Shown: piece by piece, positions 50,062 through 58,507 of the stretch
Layout: the number at the start of each line of letters is the position of its first letter
Position numbering within the stretch: position 1 is the stretch's first letter
Source: Streptomyces sp. NBRC 109706
Lineage (GTDB): Bacteria > Actinomycetota > Actinomycetes > Streptomycetales > Streptomycetaceae
Direction: 5' to 3'
Length of the DNA: 64,000 nt
NCBI RefSeq assembly: GCF_000974485.1
Contig: NZ_BBOM01000007.1
Location: 310,001-374,000, forward strand
Position numbers and translations under genes: made by a program
The notes under the pieces: model-generated
Told to the model about the DNA's origin: nothing
Database searches by the model: none
The model's input: the letters and a program-made list of their open reading frames with translations, nothing else

Positions 50062-51711
50062 GTGACGGACGACGACCTGACGGACGAGGAGAGCCAGGAG
50101 GGGACGCGTCGGCGCTGGCCGACCGTGACCGCGATAGCCGCGGCGGTCGTCCTGCTCGCCGGTGGCGTCTACGGCGTGGGGGCCCTGCGCGACGACGACT
50201 CCTCGGATGCCGCCGGCCAGGCCGGTGCGCCGTTGTCGCTCGACACCGTGGAGGACCGCGCCGTGGCCGAGGACAGCGCGGCGCACCGCCTCGCCCGGTG
50301 GCCGCACGCGCCCCTGGTCGTGGAGGGCGAGCTGCCGGACGGGCCGCCGGACGCGTCGGTGTACCGGTTCGACGAGCCGTCCGTCCCGGCGGAGGCCGTC
50401 GCCGAACTCGCCGCCCGGCTGGGCCTGGACGGGGAGGCCGAGCAGATCACCGGCGGCAGCTGGACGGTGGTCGGCGGCCCCGAGGGCGAGCGTCCCGGCG
50501 CGCTGCTGGTCGCCGAGGAGGCGCCGGGCCACTGGTTCTACACCGTGCACGACAGCGAGGTCGTCGCGAACGGCGGGGACCCGCTGGCCGATCCGAGCGT
50601 CATGCCGAGTCAGGAGCCGAGCGATCCGGACGCCTCGGTCTCCTCGGACGAGATGCCGGCGGCCGACGGCGCTCCGGCCCCCTCCGCCGAGGACGCGCTC
50701 GGCGCGGCCGAAGCGCTGGTGGCGGCGCTCGGTCTCGACCTGGGCAGGCTCGACGCGACCGCGACGGCCGGCTCCCAGCGGCTGGTGCGCGCCGAGCCAC
50801 TGCTGGACGGGCTGCCGGTGATCGGGATGGACATCGAGTTCGCCATCGGGCCCGACGGCACCCTGGAGTCCGCCGCCGGCACCCTCGGTCTGCCGACGGC
50901 CGGCGAGGAACGCGCCGTGACGGACGCCCAGCAGGCGCTCGACCGGGTGAACGCCGACCGCGCCGACGGTGACGCGGCGCTGGCCCGGGACATCGCGCAG
51001 CCGTGCCTGCTCCCCGAGCCGGGAGAGCTGCCCGAGCCGGGCGCACTGCCCGAGCCGAGCGAGCCGGTGGAGGAGCCGGCGGTCGACCTGATCGAGCCGG
51101 CCCTGCCCGATCTGCCCTGTGGGTCGGAGCCCGTCCCCGCCGAACCCGCGGTGGCCACCGTGGAGTTCGGGCTCTCGCTGCAGCACTCCGAGGGCGCGCC
51201 GCTGCTGGTGCCGTCCTGGCTCTTCCGGATCGCCGGCGAGGACCCCGAGGCCGGTACCGGCTACACGGTCGCCGAGCCGGCGGTCGAGCACGATGTGCGG
51301 CCCAGCACGGGGGCGTCGGACCGGCCGGGCGCCGACGCCGACGAGCCGGTCGGCGACGGCGAGCCGGGCGACGAGGGCCAGTCCGAGCCGGCCTCGCCCG
51401 GCGACAACGGCGAGGAGGTCGCCCCCCAGGAGCCGACGGAGCTGCCGACCGCCGGCATGCGGGTGGCGGACCACTCCCCCGACGACCGCACCCTGACGGT
51501 GCACTTCTGGGGCGGCGTCTGTGACGAGTACGAGATCGTCGCCGAGGAGACGGAGGAAAAGGTCACGCTCACCGTCTCCGCGTTCAACCCGGATCCGGAG
51601 CGGGCCTGCATCATGCTGGCCGAGGAGCACAGCGCCGAGGTGACGCTGGACTCCCCGGTGGGAGAGCGCGCGCTGGTCGACGGCCAGGGCGCGGCGCTCG
51701 CCGTCCGCTGA
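50062..51711 (+). CDS. Membrane-anchored protein with large Pro/Glu-rich extracytoplasmic part
   Basis: 549 residues: a short acidic cytosolic N-terminus, one transmembrane helix (about 22-42), and an extracytoplasmic region with alternating folded and disordered parts, including Pro/Ser/Glu repeats (LPEPGELPEPGALPEPSEPV near 315-335). The C-terminal 80 residues (TLTVHFWGGVCDEYEIVAEE, ERACIMLAEEHSAEVTLDSP) contain two cysteines that may pair. It sits where mycobacteria have Rv2203. No enzyme motif visible; function unknown. GTG 50062 with GGGAGAG upstream. Confidence 0.82.
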   Translation: MTDDDLTDEESQEGTRRRWPTVTAIAAAVVLLAGGVYGVGALRDDDSSDAAGQAGAPLSLDTVEDRAVAEDSAAHRLARWPHAPLVVEGELPDGPPDASVYRFDEPSVPAEAVAELAARLGLDGEAEQITGGSWTVVGGPEGERPGALLVAEEAPGHWFYTVHDSEVVANGGDPLADPSVMPSQEPSDPDASVSSDEMPAADGAPAPSAEDALGAAEALVAALGLDLGRLDATATAGSQRLVRAEPLLDGLPVIGMDIEFAIGPDGTLESAAGTLGLPTAGEERAVTDAQQALDRVNADRADGDAALARDIAQPCLLPEPGELPEPGALPEPSEPVEEPAVDLIEPALPDLPCGSEPVPAEPAVATVEFGLSLQHSEGAPLLVPSWLFRIAGEDPEAGTGYTVAEPAVEHDVRPSTGASDRPGADADEPVGDGEPGDEGQSEPASPGDNGEEVAPQEPTELPTAGMRVADHSPDDRTLTVHFWGGVCDEYEIVAEETEEKVTLTVSAFNPDPERACIMLAEEHSAEVTLDSPVGERALVDGQGAALAVR

Positions 51712-51738
51712 GGGGGCGGTCGACGAACGCCGAACGGG

Positions 51739-51780
51739 GCGAGGGGCGGCGACCGGGGTGACCCGGGCGCCGCCCCTCGC
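51739..51780. terminator. Bidirectional terminator between membrane protein and Fe-S carrier genes
   Basis: 13-bp perfect arms GCGAGGGGCGGCG (51739-51751) and CGCCGCCCCTCGC (51768-51780) around a 16-base loop, between convergent genes. Confidence 0.75.
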
Positions 51781-51803
51781 GTCGTGCGCGGTGACGGGAT
51801 CCG

Positions 51804-52157
51804 TCAGCTGAACGAGTCGCCACAGGCGCAGGAGCCGGTGGCGTTGGGGTTGTCGATGGTGAAGCCCTGCTTCTCGATGGTGTCCACGAAGTCGATGGAG
51901 GCACCGCCCAGGTAGGGGGCGCTCATCCGGTCGGTCACGACCTTGACCCCGTCGAAGTCCTTCACCACATCGCCGTCGAGCGAGCGCTCGTCGAAGAAGA
52001 GCTGGTAGCGCAGACCGGAGCAACCACCCGGCTGAACCGCCACGCGCAGCGCCAGATCGTCGCGCCCCTCCTGCTCCAGCAGGCCCCTGACCTTGGCCAC
52101 GGCCGTGTCGGAAAGGATGATGCCGTCGTTCACAGCGGTCGTTTCCGTTACGGACAT
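51804..52157 (-). CDS. erpA: A-type Fe-S cluster carrier (ErpA/HesB/IscA)
   Basis: 117-residue iron-sulfur carrier or insertion protein. The three conserved cysteines are C46 (QPGGCSGLRYQLFFDE), C110 and C112 (GSCACGDSF at the C-terminus). The ATG has GAGAGACG upstream. Divergent from nadA, whose product needs a [4Fe-4S] cluster, so a delivery role to NadA is a reasonable inference. Confidence 0.95.
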   Translation of the reverse strand: MSVTETTAVNDGIILSDTAVAKVRGLLEQEGRDDLALRVAVQPGGCSGLRYQLFFDERSLDGDVVKDFDGVKVVTDRMSAPYLGGASIDFVDTIEKQGFTIDNPNATGSCACGDSFS

Positions 52158-52375
52158 CTGCGTCTCTCCCGGGTAGTACGGAATGCTCTGCTGAGTGCGG
52201 GAACGGACGGCCCACCGTGCTTATTCCCGGCTCGCCGTGCTCTTTCTTCCCCGTCTGTCTGTCCCCTTCATGCTCGCACACCCCGCGGCGTCGGAACATG
52301 GCTGCCGGCTTCCGGGCCCACGCGGGAGGGACGGCGCGTCCCGGGGGAGTGACGCGATCGGCAGGCCAGCGGCAT

Positions 52376-52388
52376 CGTCAAACTGACG
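52376..52388. promoter_or_regulatory. Palindrome CGTCA-AAC-TGACG upstream of nadA
   Basis: 5-bp arms with 3-base spacer, 7 bases before the next palindrome. The word CATCGTCAAACTG also occurs at 50020, so its significance is limited. Confidence 0.4.
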
Positions 52389-52395
52389 CGAAGGA

Positions 52396-52410
52396 GTTAT
52401 GCTCCATAAC
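52396..52410. promoter_or_regulatory. Palindrome GTTATG-CTC-CATAAC upstream of nadA
   Basis: Perfect 6-bp arms with 3-base spacer, 74 bases before the nadA GTG, AT-rich against its surroundings. It is a candidate operator for an NAD-pathway regulator; no known actinobacterial site is matched with certainty. Confidence 0.5.
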
Positions 52411-52483
52411 GTCAATACGACGAAAAGACCCACTGATAAACCGGACGATGACGACCGGAACCGCAACAGAAAGGGTGTCTGTC

Positions 52484-53671
52484 GTGACCAGCGCCCAGCC
52501 CCTTGACGTCAAGCCGACCCCGTTGGCGCTGCTGCTCCTCGGACGGGAGTCCGATCCGGCGAGCGAGCGCGGCGTGGACTGTCCCGGGGACCTGCCCGCC
52601 CCCTCCGACCCGGACCTGGTGGAACGGGCCCACGCCGCCAAGGCCAGCCTCGGCGACCGGGTGTTCGTGCTGGGACACCACTACCAGCGGGACGAGGTCA
52701 TCCAGTTCGCCGACGTCACGGGCGACTCGTTCAAGCTGGCCAGGGACGCCGCCGCCCGCCCCGAGGCGGAGTTCATCGTCTTCTGCGGCGTGCACTTCAT
52801 GGCCGAGTCCGCCGACATCCTCACCTCGGACGCCCAGCGGGTGATCCTCCCCGATCTGGCCGCCGGCTGCTCCATGGCGGACATGGCCAGCGCCGAGCAG
52901 GTCGCCGAGGCCTGGGACGTGCTGACCGAGGCGGGCGTGGCAGATGTCACGGTGCCGGTCAGCTATATGAACTCCTCGGCCGACATCAAGGCCTTCACCG
53001 GCCGCAACGGTGGCGTGATCTGCACCTCGTCCAACGCCAAACGCGCCCTGGACTGGGCCTACGAGCAGGCCGGCCAGGACGGCAAGGTGCTCTTCCTCCC
53101 CGACCAGCATCTGGGCCGCAACACGGCGGTCAGGGAGCTGGGGTTCTCGCTGGACGACTGCGTGGTCTACAACCCGCACCGCCCCAACGGCGGGCTGACC
53201 GCCGACCAGCTGCGCCGGGCCCGGATCATCCTGTGGCGGGGGCACTGCTCGGTGCACGGCCGTTTCACGCTGGACTCCGTCCGCGAGGTCCGCGAGCGGA
53301 TCCCCGGCGTCAACGTGCTGGTGCACCCGGAGTGCCAGTACGAGGTGGTGGACGCGGCCGACCAGGTGGGCTCGACCGAGCACATCATCGCCACCCTGGA
53401 CGCGGCGCCGGCCGGCAGCCGCTGGGCGATCGGCACCGAGCTCAACCTGGTGCGCCGGCTGGCCAACCGCTACGCGGACCAGGGCAAGGAAATCGTCTTC
53501 CTGGACCGCACCGTCTGCTTCTGCTCCACCATGAACCGGATCGACCTGCCGCATCTGGTCTGGTCCCTGGAGTCCCTGGTGGCCGGCAAGGTGGTCAACC
53601 GCATCGAGGTCGACCGGGAGACCGAGCACTACGCGAAGCTGGCGCTGGAGCGGATGCTGGCACTGCCCTGA
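52484..53671 (+). CDS. nadA: Quinolinate synthase A
   Basis: 395-residue [4Fe-4S] enzyme making quinolinate from iminoaspartate and DHAP for NAD. Substrate motifs VLGHHYQRDEVIQFAD and SYMNSSADIKAF are clear; the three cluster cysteines lie in VFCGVHFMAESADIL, WRGHCSVHGRF and DRTVCFCSTMNR. GTG 52484 (VTSAQPLDVKPTPLALL) is chosen, with AAAGGG 8 bases before; the in-frame GTG 52475 is possible. It stands alone: nadB and nadC are not in the window. Confidence 0.95.
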   Translation: MTSAQPLDVKPTPLALLLLGRESDPASERGVDCPGDLPAPSDPDLVERAHAAKASLGDRVFVLGHHYQRDEVIQFADVTGDSFKLARDAAARPEAEFIVFCGVHFMAESADILTSDAQRVILPDLAAGCSMADMASAEQVAEAWDVLTEAGVADVTVPVSYMNSSADIKAFTGRNGGVICTSSNAKRALDWAYEQAGQDGKVLFLPDQHLGRNTAVRELGFSLDDCVVYNPHRPNGGLTADQLRRARIILWRGHCSVHGRFTLDSVREVRERIPGVNVLVHPECQYEVVDAADQVGSTEHIIATLDAAPAGSRWAIGTELNLVRRLANRYADQGKEIVFLDRTVCFCSTMNRIDLPHLVWSLESLVAGKVVNRIEVDRETEHYAKLALERMLALP

Positions 53672-53710
53672 GCTGCCGCACCGCACCGCACCAGTCGCGG
53701 GCATACGAAG

Positions 53711-53739
53711 ACGGCCGGCGCGCCAGGCGCGCCGGCCGT
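53711..53739 (+). terminator. Intrinsic terminator after nadA
   Basis: 14-bp perfect stem (53711-53724 / 53726-53739) followed directly by TTTT, the most classical terminator in the window; it sits between convergent nadA and pspAA. Confidence 0.85.
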
Positions 53740-53750
53740 TTTCTGATCAG

Positions 53751-54029
53751 TCAGTCCGGGATCAGCCCGTCCTCGGTCAGCATGGCCCGCACCTCGTCGA
53801 TGGTGGCCTCAGGCGCCGGCAGAATCAGCTCGGAGGGCTCCAACGAGTCCTCCGGCAGCGGCGCACCCAACGTCCTGACCGCCTCCAGCAGGGCGGTCAA
53901 CGTGCGACGAAAGCCAGCCTCGTCGCCCGACTCCACCTCGGCGAGCAGCTCGTCGTCCAGTCCGTTGAGTGTGGGGAAGTGGCTGTCGTCCAGCTTCACC
54001 TGCCCCTCCCCCATGATCCGCACGATCAC
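53751..54029 (-). CDS. pspAA: PspA-associated protein PspAA
   Basis: 92-residue small protein accompanying PspA in actinobacteria. It begins (GTG) IVRIMGEGQVKLDDSHFPTL, then LNGLDDELLAEVESGDEAGFRRTLTALLEAVRTLG and LEPSELILPAPEATIDEVRAML. GTG 54029 has GGGAGAAC 6 bases upstream; the longer frame to 54071 has no such site. It lies 70 bases downstream of pspA, with which it probably forms a stress operon. Confidence 0.9.
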   Translation of the reverse strand: MIVRIMGEGQVKLDDSHFPTLNGLDDELLAEVESGDEAGFRRTLTALLEAVRTLGAPLPEDSLEPSELILPAPEATIDEVRAMLTEDGLIPD

Positions 54030-54099
54030 GATGTTCTCCCGGCTCTTTCGGTGATTCCAACCATCCCGCACTCCCCGTGGCCAGCGGTGGCCCCCGAGA

Positions 54100-54891
54100 T
54101 CACTGCTTGTCGAACTTCGGGGTCTCCGACTGCTCCTGCTGCTGTGCCGACGTCCCGCCCTCGATGGCCTGCCGGTCCGAGGAGGAACCGCCGGCCAGCT
54201 CGGCCTTCATCCGCTCCAGCTCGAACTCGACGTCCGCGTTGCCGGAGATGCGGTCCAGCTCGGCGGAGAGATCGTCCTTGGTGGTGCCCGTCTGGTCGTC
54301 CAGCGCGCCGGACGCCAGCAGCTCGTCGATGGCGCCGGAGCGGGCCTGGAGCTGGGCCGTCTTGTCCTCGGCCCGCTGGATGGCCATCCCGACGTCGCCC
54401 ATCTCCTCCGAGATGCCGGAGAACGCCTCGCCGATCCGCGTCTGCGCCTGGGCCGCCGTGTAGGTGGCCTTGATGGTCTCCTTGCGGGTGCGGAAGGCGT
54501 CCACCTTGGCCTGGAGCCGCTGGGCGGCCAGGGTGAGCTTGTTCTCCTCCGTCTGCAGCGTCTCGTGCTGCTGCTGGAGGTCGCTGATCTGCTGCGACAG
54601 CCCGGCCCGCCGGGTGAGCGCCTCGCGGGCCAGATCCTCCCGGCCGAGCGCCAGCGCCTTCTTGCCCTGCTCCTCAAGCCGGCCGGACTGGGTGTTCAGC
54701 TGGTTGAGCTGAAGTTCGAGCCGCTTGCGGGAGGTGGCCACGTCAGCGACCCCTCGGCGCACTTTCTGCAACAGCTCCAACTGCTTCTGGTACGAGTAGT
54801 CGAGCGTCTCGCGCGGGTCCTCGGCCCGGTCCAGGGCCTTGTTAGCTTTCGCGCGGAAGATCATCCCCATCCGCTTCATGACACCGCTCAT
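54100..54891 (-). CDS. pspA: PspA/IM30-family membrane-stress protein
   Basis: 263-residue coiled-coil protein (ESCRT-III-like) that binds membranes and protects against envelope stress. N-terminal amphipathic helix MKRMGMIFRAKANKALDRAEDP, then DYSYQKQLELLQKVRRGVADV and almost continuous coiled coil to about 215; a Ser/Gln-rich tail ends ETPKFDKQ. Translation could start at Met1 or Met5. In mycobacteria the corresponding protein is not in this region, so this is a Streptomyces feature. Confidence 0.95.
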   Translation of the reverse strand: MSGVMKRMGMIFRAKANKALDRAEDPRETLDYSYQKQLELLQKVRRGVADVATSRKRLELQLNQLNTQSGRLEEQGKKALALGREDLAREALTRRAGLSQQISDLQQQHETLQTEENKLTLAAQRLQAKVDAFRTRKETIKATYTAAQAQTRIGEAFSGISEEMGDVGMAIQRAEDKTAQLQARSGAIDELLASGALDDQTGTTKDDLSAELDRISGNADVEFELERMKAELAGGSSSDRQAIEGGTSAQQQEQSETPKFDKQ

Positions 54892-55146
54892 GGGCTTCGC
54901 GCGCCCCCTTCATGCCGGGCTCGAACCAATGGCCATTTCCTGCTGATCCCCTACTACCCTACGGGGCCCGTATCCATTAGCGCACCGCTCCGCCGGGAAT
55001 GGCTCCTCCCCAAGGACGATCACCGTCGGCCGCTCTCCCGCCACGGGACTAGGCGGGACGCCGTGCGGCGCCCCACCGGGGACGTTGCAGGATCGTTCCC
55101 CGGGAGCCGGGACGCGATGCGCGGAGTAGACCGTAGGCTGGTGAAC

Positions 55147-55743
55147 GTGTTCCGAAGTCGTGCCAAAGAAGACGCCAAGACGGAGTCGCAGAGCGAGCCG
55201 GAGGCTCAGCCGACCCGTGACCCACAGGCGCCCAAGGGTCGTCCCACGCCCAAGCGCAGCGAGGCCGAGGCCCTGCGCAAGGCCGTAGCCAAGCCGGCGA
55301 CCAGCCGCAAGGAGGCCGCCCAGCGCACCAAGAAGCTGCGTCGCGAGGCGCTGGACAAGCAGCGCCAGGCGCTGCTGACCGGCGACGAGCGGCATCTGCC
55401 GGTGCGCGACCGTGGCCCGGTCCGGCGCTATGCGCGGGACTATGTGGACGGCAAGTGGCACATCGCCGAGTACTTCCTGCCCATCGCCGTGCTGATCCTG
55501 GTGATGAGCATGGTTCCCTCCATCGCGGCCAAGAACATCGCGCTGCTGCTGTGGATGGGTGTGATCCTGGGCATCGTCTTCGACTCGATCGTGCTCACCA
55601 GGAAGCTGAAGAAGCAGCTGACGGAGCGCTTCCCGAACGAGAGCCTGCGCGGCGCCAAGGCGTACGCCCTGATGCGCACGCTCCAGATGCGGCGGATGCG
55701 GCTGCCCAGGGCCCAGGTCAAGCGCGGCGAACCGCCCCGCTGA
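55147..55743 (+). CDS. DUF3043 membrane protein
   Basis: 198 residues: a basic, Lys/Arg/Ala-rich cytosolic N-terminus (PRDPQAPKGRPTPKRSEAEA-like), the motif RDRGPVRRYARDYVDGKWHIAEYFLP, two transmembrane helices (PIAVLILVMSMVPSI and NIALLLWMGVILGIVFDSIV) and a basic C-terminus AYALMRTLQMRRMRLPRAQVKRG. This is the DUF3043 family, actinobacteria-specific and of unknown function. GTG 55147 is chosen from homologue-like start VFRSRAKED; GTG 55141 is an alternative. Confidence 0.88.
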   Translation: MFRSRAKEDAKTESQSEPEAQPTRDPQAPKGRPTPKRSEAEALRKAVAKPATSRKEAAQRTKKLRREALDKQRQALLTGDERHLPVRDRGPVRRYARDYVDGKWHIAEYFLPIAVLILVMSMVPSIAAKNIALLLWMGVILGIVFDSIVLTRKLKKQLTERFPNESLRGAKAYALMRTLQMRRMRLPRAQVKRGEPPR

Positions 55744-55777
55744 CGCGCGGCCGCAGCCGGCCGTAGCCGGAGGACAG

Positions 55778-56875
55778 TTGCCCCGAACGACCCGGCGGCC
55801 CTCCGCCGCCGCCGGCGGGGCAGCGGCCACAATGCCCGTTATGGCCTTTCCGCATCCGTTTCGTCCCGCTTTTCTCCTTCTCTGCGCGCTGCTCGCGGGC
55901 TGCACCGGCGACGCCGCCGGCTCGGGCCCCGAACAGCAGGTGGAGGCGCCCGAGCCCACGGTGACGGGGGAGTTGGAGCGCACCTACCAGGACGTGGTCA
56001 ACGAGGTGCTGCCGTCCGTCGTGCAGATCACCACCGAGGAGCAGCAGGGCTCGGGGGTGCTCTACGACGACGAGGGACATATCGTCACCAACGCGCATGT
56101 GGTCGGCCGCGAGGAGACGTTCCAGGTCACCCTGGCCACCGGTCAACGGCCGCTGGACGCGGAGCTGGTCAGCTCCTACCCCGAGCAGGATCTCGCGGTG
56201 ATCGAGCTGTCCGATCCGCCGGACCGGCTGCGTCCCGCCACCTTCGGCGACTCGTCCAGGGTGGCGGTCGGCCAGATCGTGCTGGCGATGGGCAATCCGC
56301 TGGGGTTGGCCTCCAGCGTCACCCAGGGCATCGTCTCGGCGGTCGGCCGCGCGGTCAGCGAGGGCGAGGGCGAGGCGACGCTGGGCAACATGGTGCAGAC
56401 CTCGGCCGCGATCAACCCGGGCAACAGCGGGGGCGCGTTGGTGAATCTCTCGGGCCAGGTGGTGGGCATCCCCACGCTGGCCGCCCGGGATCCGGGGATG
56501 GGCGGCGGCCAGGCGCCCGGCATCGGCTTCGCGATCCCGGCGTCCACGGTGACCTTTCTGGCGGACCAGATGATCGAGCACGGGCGGGTGGTGGACTCGG
56601 GCCGGGCGGCGCTGGGGATCTCGGTGCGCACCGTGCTGGGCGACGGCTTCCAGCCGGCCGGCGCGGCCGTCGTGGAGGTCACCGACGGCGGACCGGCGGA
56701 CCGCGCGGGGCTGCGGGCCGGCGATGTGCTGGTGGAGCTGGCCGGCGAGGAGGTGGCCGATGTGGTCTCACTGGCCGAGGCGCTGGCCGCGCAGCGCCCG
56801 GGACGCGACGTGCAGGTGCGGTATCTGCGCAACGACGAGCGGCGGGAGGCCGAGGTCACGCTGGGTGAGGCGTGA
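55778..56875 (+). CDS. HtrA/DegP-type serine protease lipoprotein with PDZ domain
   Basis: About 365 residues. A signal with lipobox LLCALLAGC leads to a trypsin-like domain with catalytic triad His in VTNAHVVGRE (about 105), Asp in EQDLAVIEL (about 138) and Ser in NPGNSGGALV (about 215). A C-terminal PDZ domain (GAAVVEVTDGGPADRAGLRAGDVLVELAG) binds substrate C-termini. TTG 55778 has GGAGG 5 bases upstream; ATG 55832 and 55841 are in frame and would shorten the N-terminus before the hydrophobic core. Likely envelope quality control, with PspA nearby. Confidence 0.92.
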   Translation: MPRTTRRPSAAAGGAAATMPVMAFPHPFRPAFLLLCALLAGCTGDAAGSGPEQQVEAPEPTVTGELERTYQDVVNEVLPSVVQITTEEQQGSGVLYDDEGHIVTNAHVVGREETFQVTLATGQRPLDAELVSSYPEQDLAVIELSDPPDRLRPATFGDSSRVAVGQIVLAMGNPLGLASSVTQGIVSAVGRAVSEGEGEATLGNMVQTSAAINPGNSGGALVNLSGQVVGIPTLAARDPGMGGGQAPGIGFAIPASTVTFLADQMIEHGRVVDSGRAALGISVRTVLGDGFQPAGAAVVEVTDGGPADRAGLRAGDVLVELAGEEVADVVSLAEALAAQRPGRDVQVRYLRNDERREAEVTLGEA

Positions 56876-56918
56876 TCCCCCGGCCGGCCCCGCCGCCGGT
56901 GGGTCGTTCGTCGGTGGA

Positions 56919-57131
56919 TCAGTCGTCGACGGCGCTGTGCAGGCTCATCGGCCCGTACACCTTGCTGCCGTCCTCCAGAAGGGTCACCTGGTCGATGCCC
57001 CCGTCGATCAGTTCCGGCCAGATCTCGCCGATCCAGGACTCCGCGTCCCCCTGGGTGCCGAAGTCCCCTGGATCCTGCGGTGGTTCGGTCGTCGAGCCGT
57101 CCGCCCTCTCGAAGCGCCACTCCCAGGCCAT
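56919..57131 (-). CDS. Small conserved Streptomyces protein
   Basis: 70-residue acidic protein MAWEWRFERADGSTTEPPQD, with DAESWIGEIWPELIDGGIDQVTLLEDGSKVYGPMSLH. I recall closely similar short proteins in Streptomyces; no catalytic or binding motif is recognisable. ATG 57131 has no strong ribosome-binding site. Convergent with the HtrA-type gene. Confidence 0.82.
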   Translation of the reverse strand: MAWEWRFERADGSTTEPPQDPGDFGTQGDAESWIGEIWPELIDGGIDQVTLLEDGSKVYGPMSLHSAVDD

Positions 57132-57370
57132 GCGAAGCCTCCACTCACCGCCGTGACTGCCTTGCTCGCAGACTAAATCACGCCTCGCGCCAGGACGCAC
57201 CACCGCGCGCGATGCGAACAGGCGCACCCCGCGCGCCTCGACACCACCCCGGACCCGGCGAGCGGACGAGGCCGACCCCCGGCGCGAACTCCCCGCACGC
57301 GCCGGGCAGATGACCGCCCACTCCCCCTGCGGCCGCGGGGCACGGTGGGCACGACGGTAGTCTCGTGCGC

Positions 57371-58480
57371 ATGAGTGAGGGTGGTCTGCGACTCGACGAC
57401 TTCGGCGAACTGATCGAACGTCCCAGCTCACGGCTGCGCCGCCAGGCGGAGCGGCATCGGGCCACGCTGACGGTGCCGCCCCGGGCGCTCGGCCGGCTGG
57501 ACGAGATCGGCGCCTGGCTGGCGGCGGCCCAGGGGCAGGTGCCGGTGCGGCCGATCGAGCGGCCCAGGGCGCTGCTGTTCGCCGGCGACCACGGCGTCGC
57601 CGAGCTCGGCGTCTCTGGCCGGCGGCCAGGGGACACGGCGGGCCTGGTGCGCGCGGTGCTGGACGGGGTCAGCCCGGCGGCCGTGTTGGCCCGTCAGGCC
57701 GGCGTGCCGCTGCGGGTGATCGACATGTCCGTCGACTGTCCCGAGGACGCGTTCCCCGCCGAGGTCACCCGGCACCGGGTGCGGCGCGGCTCGGGCCGGC
57801 TCGACATCGAGGACACGCTCACCGAGGAGGAGACGGAGGCGGCCTTCCGCGCCGGGATGGCCATCGCGGACGAGGAGGCGGACTCGGGCACCGATCTGCT
57901 GGTGCTCGGCGATCTCTCGGTCGGTGGCACCACGGCGGCCGGCGCGCTGGTCGCCGCGCTCTGCGGCACGGACGCCTCGGTGGTCACCGGGCGCGGCGCG
58001 GTGCGGATCGACGATCTGACCTGGATGCGCAAATGCGCCGCGATCAGGGACGGGCTGCGGCGCGCCCGCCCCGTGCTGGGGGACCAGCTGCGGCTGCTGG
58101 CCGCGTTGGGCGGCGCCGATCTCACGGCGATGACGGGCTTCCTGCTGCAGTGCGCGGTGCGCCGCACGCCCGTGGTGCTGGACGGCGTGGTGTCGGTGGC
58201 CTGTGCGCTGGTCGGCCAGCGGGTGGCGTTCCGCGCGCCCGACTGGTGGCTGGCCGGGCAGGTGAGCGGCGAGCCGGCGCAGGCCAAGGCGTTGGACCGG
58301 ATGACCCTGGTGCCGCTGCTCGACCACGGTGTCACGGCCGGCGAGGGCAGCGGCGCGCTGCTGGCGTTCCCGCTGGTCAGGGCGGCCGCCGCGCTGGCGG
58401 CCGAGCTGCCGGTGCGCGCGGAGCCGGCCGACCAGCCGACGGATGAACCGGCCGTGGAGCCGGAGGCGGCGGCGGGCTGA
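57371..58480 (+). CDS. cobT: Nicotinate-nucleotide:dimethylbenzimidazole phosphoribosyltransferase
   Basis: 369-residue enzyme activating the lower ligand of cobalamin. It has the family segments LLFAGDHGVAELGVS, GDLSVGGTTAAGALVAALCG, LRLLAALGGADLTAMTGFLLQCA, and the catalytic Glu in DHGVTAGEGSGALLAF. ATG 57371 follows a TAGTCT box (57359-57364) with no Shine-Dalgarno, suggesting a leaderless mRNA; GTG 57365 is the alternative. A Pro/Glu-rich C-terminal tail is added. No cobalamin riboswitch is seen upstream. Confidence 0.94.
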   Translation: MSEGGLRLDDFGELIERPSSRLRRQAERHRATLTVPPRALGRLDEIGAWLAAAQGQVPVRPIERPRALLFAGDHGVAELGVSGRRPGDTAGLVRAVLDGVSPAAVLARQAGVPLRVIDMSVDCPEDAFPAEVTRHRVRRGSGRLDIEDTLTEEETEAAFRAGMAIADEEADSGTDLLVLGDLSVGGTTAAGALVAALCGTDASVVTGRGAVRIDDLTWMRKCAAIRDGLRRARPVLGDQLRLLAALGGADLTAMTGFLLQCAVRRTPVVLDGVVSVACALVGQRVAFRAPDWWLAGQVSGEPAQAKALDRMTLVPLLDHGVTAGEGSGALLAFPLVRAAAALAAELPVRAEPADQPTDEPAVEPEAAAG

Positions 58481-58507
58481 CGCGCCGTCAACTCTCGGAG
58501 AAGCGGC

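Larger units (their letters stand above)
52158..52483. promoter_or_regulatory. Divergent promoter region between erpA and nadA
   Basis: 326 bases without a gene. Besides GC-rich sequence it carries two neighbouring palindromes nearer nadA (52376-52388 and 52396-52410) and a less GC-rich stretch 52400-52450 that could contain the nadA promoter. I see no riboswitch. Confidence 0.55.

Noticed and set aside
52400..52483. Upstream open frame or longer NadA start beginning at ATG 52400
   Set aside because: The AAGGAG is only two bases away from this ATG, it is out of frame with nadA, and the ATG is part of a palindrome. GTG 52484 gives the expected NadA N-terminus.
57132..57370. Cobalamin riboswitch before cobT
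   Set aside because: No B12-box-like sequence found in the 239 bases; a -10-like TAGTCT directly before the start suggests an essentially leaderless transcript.
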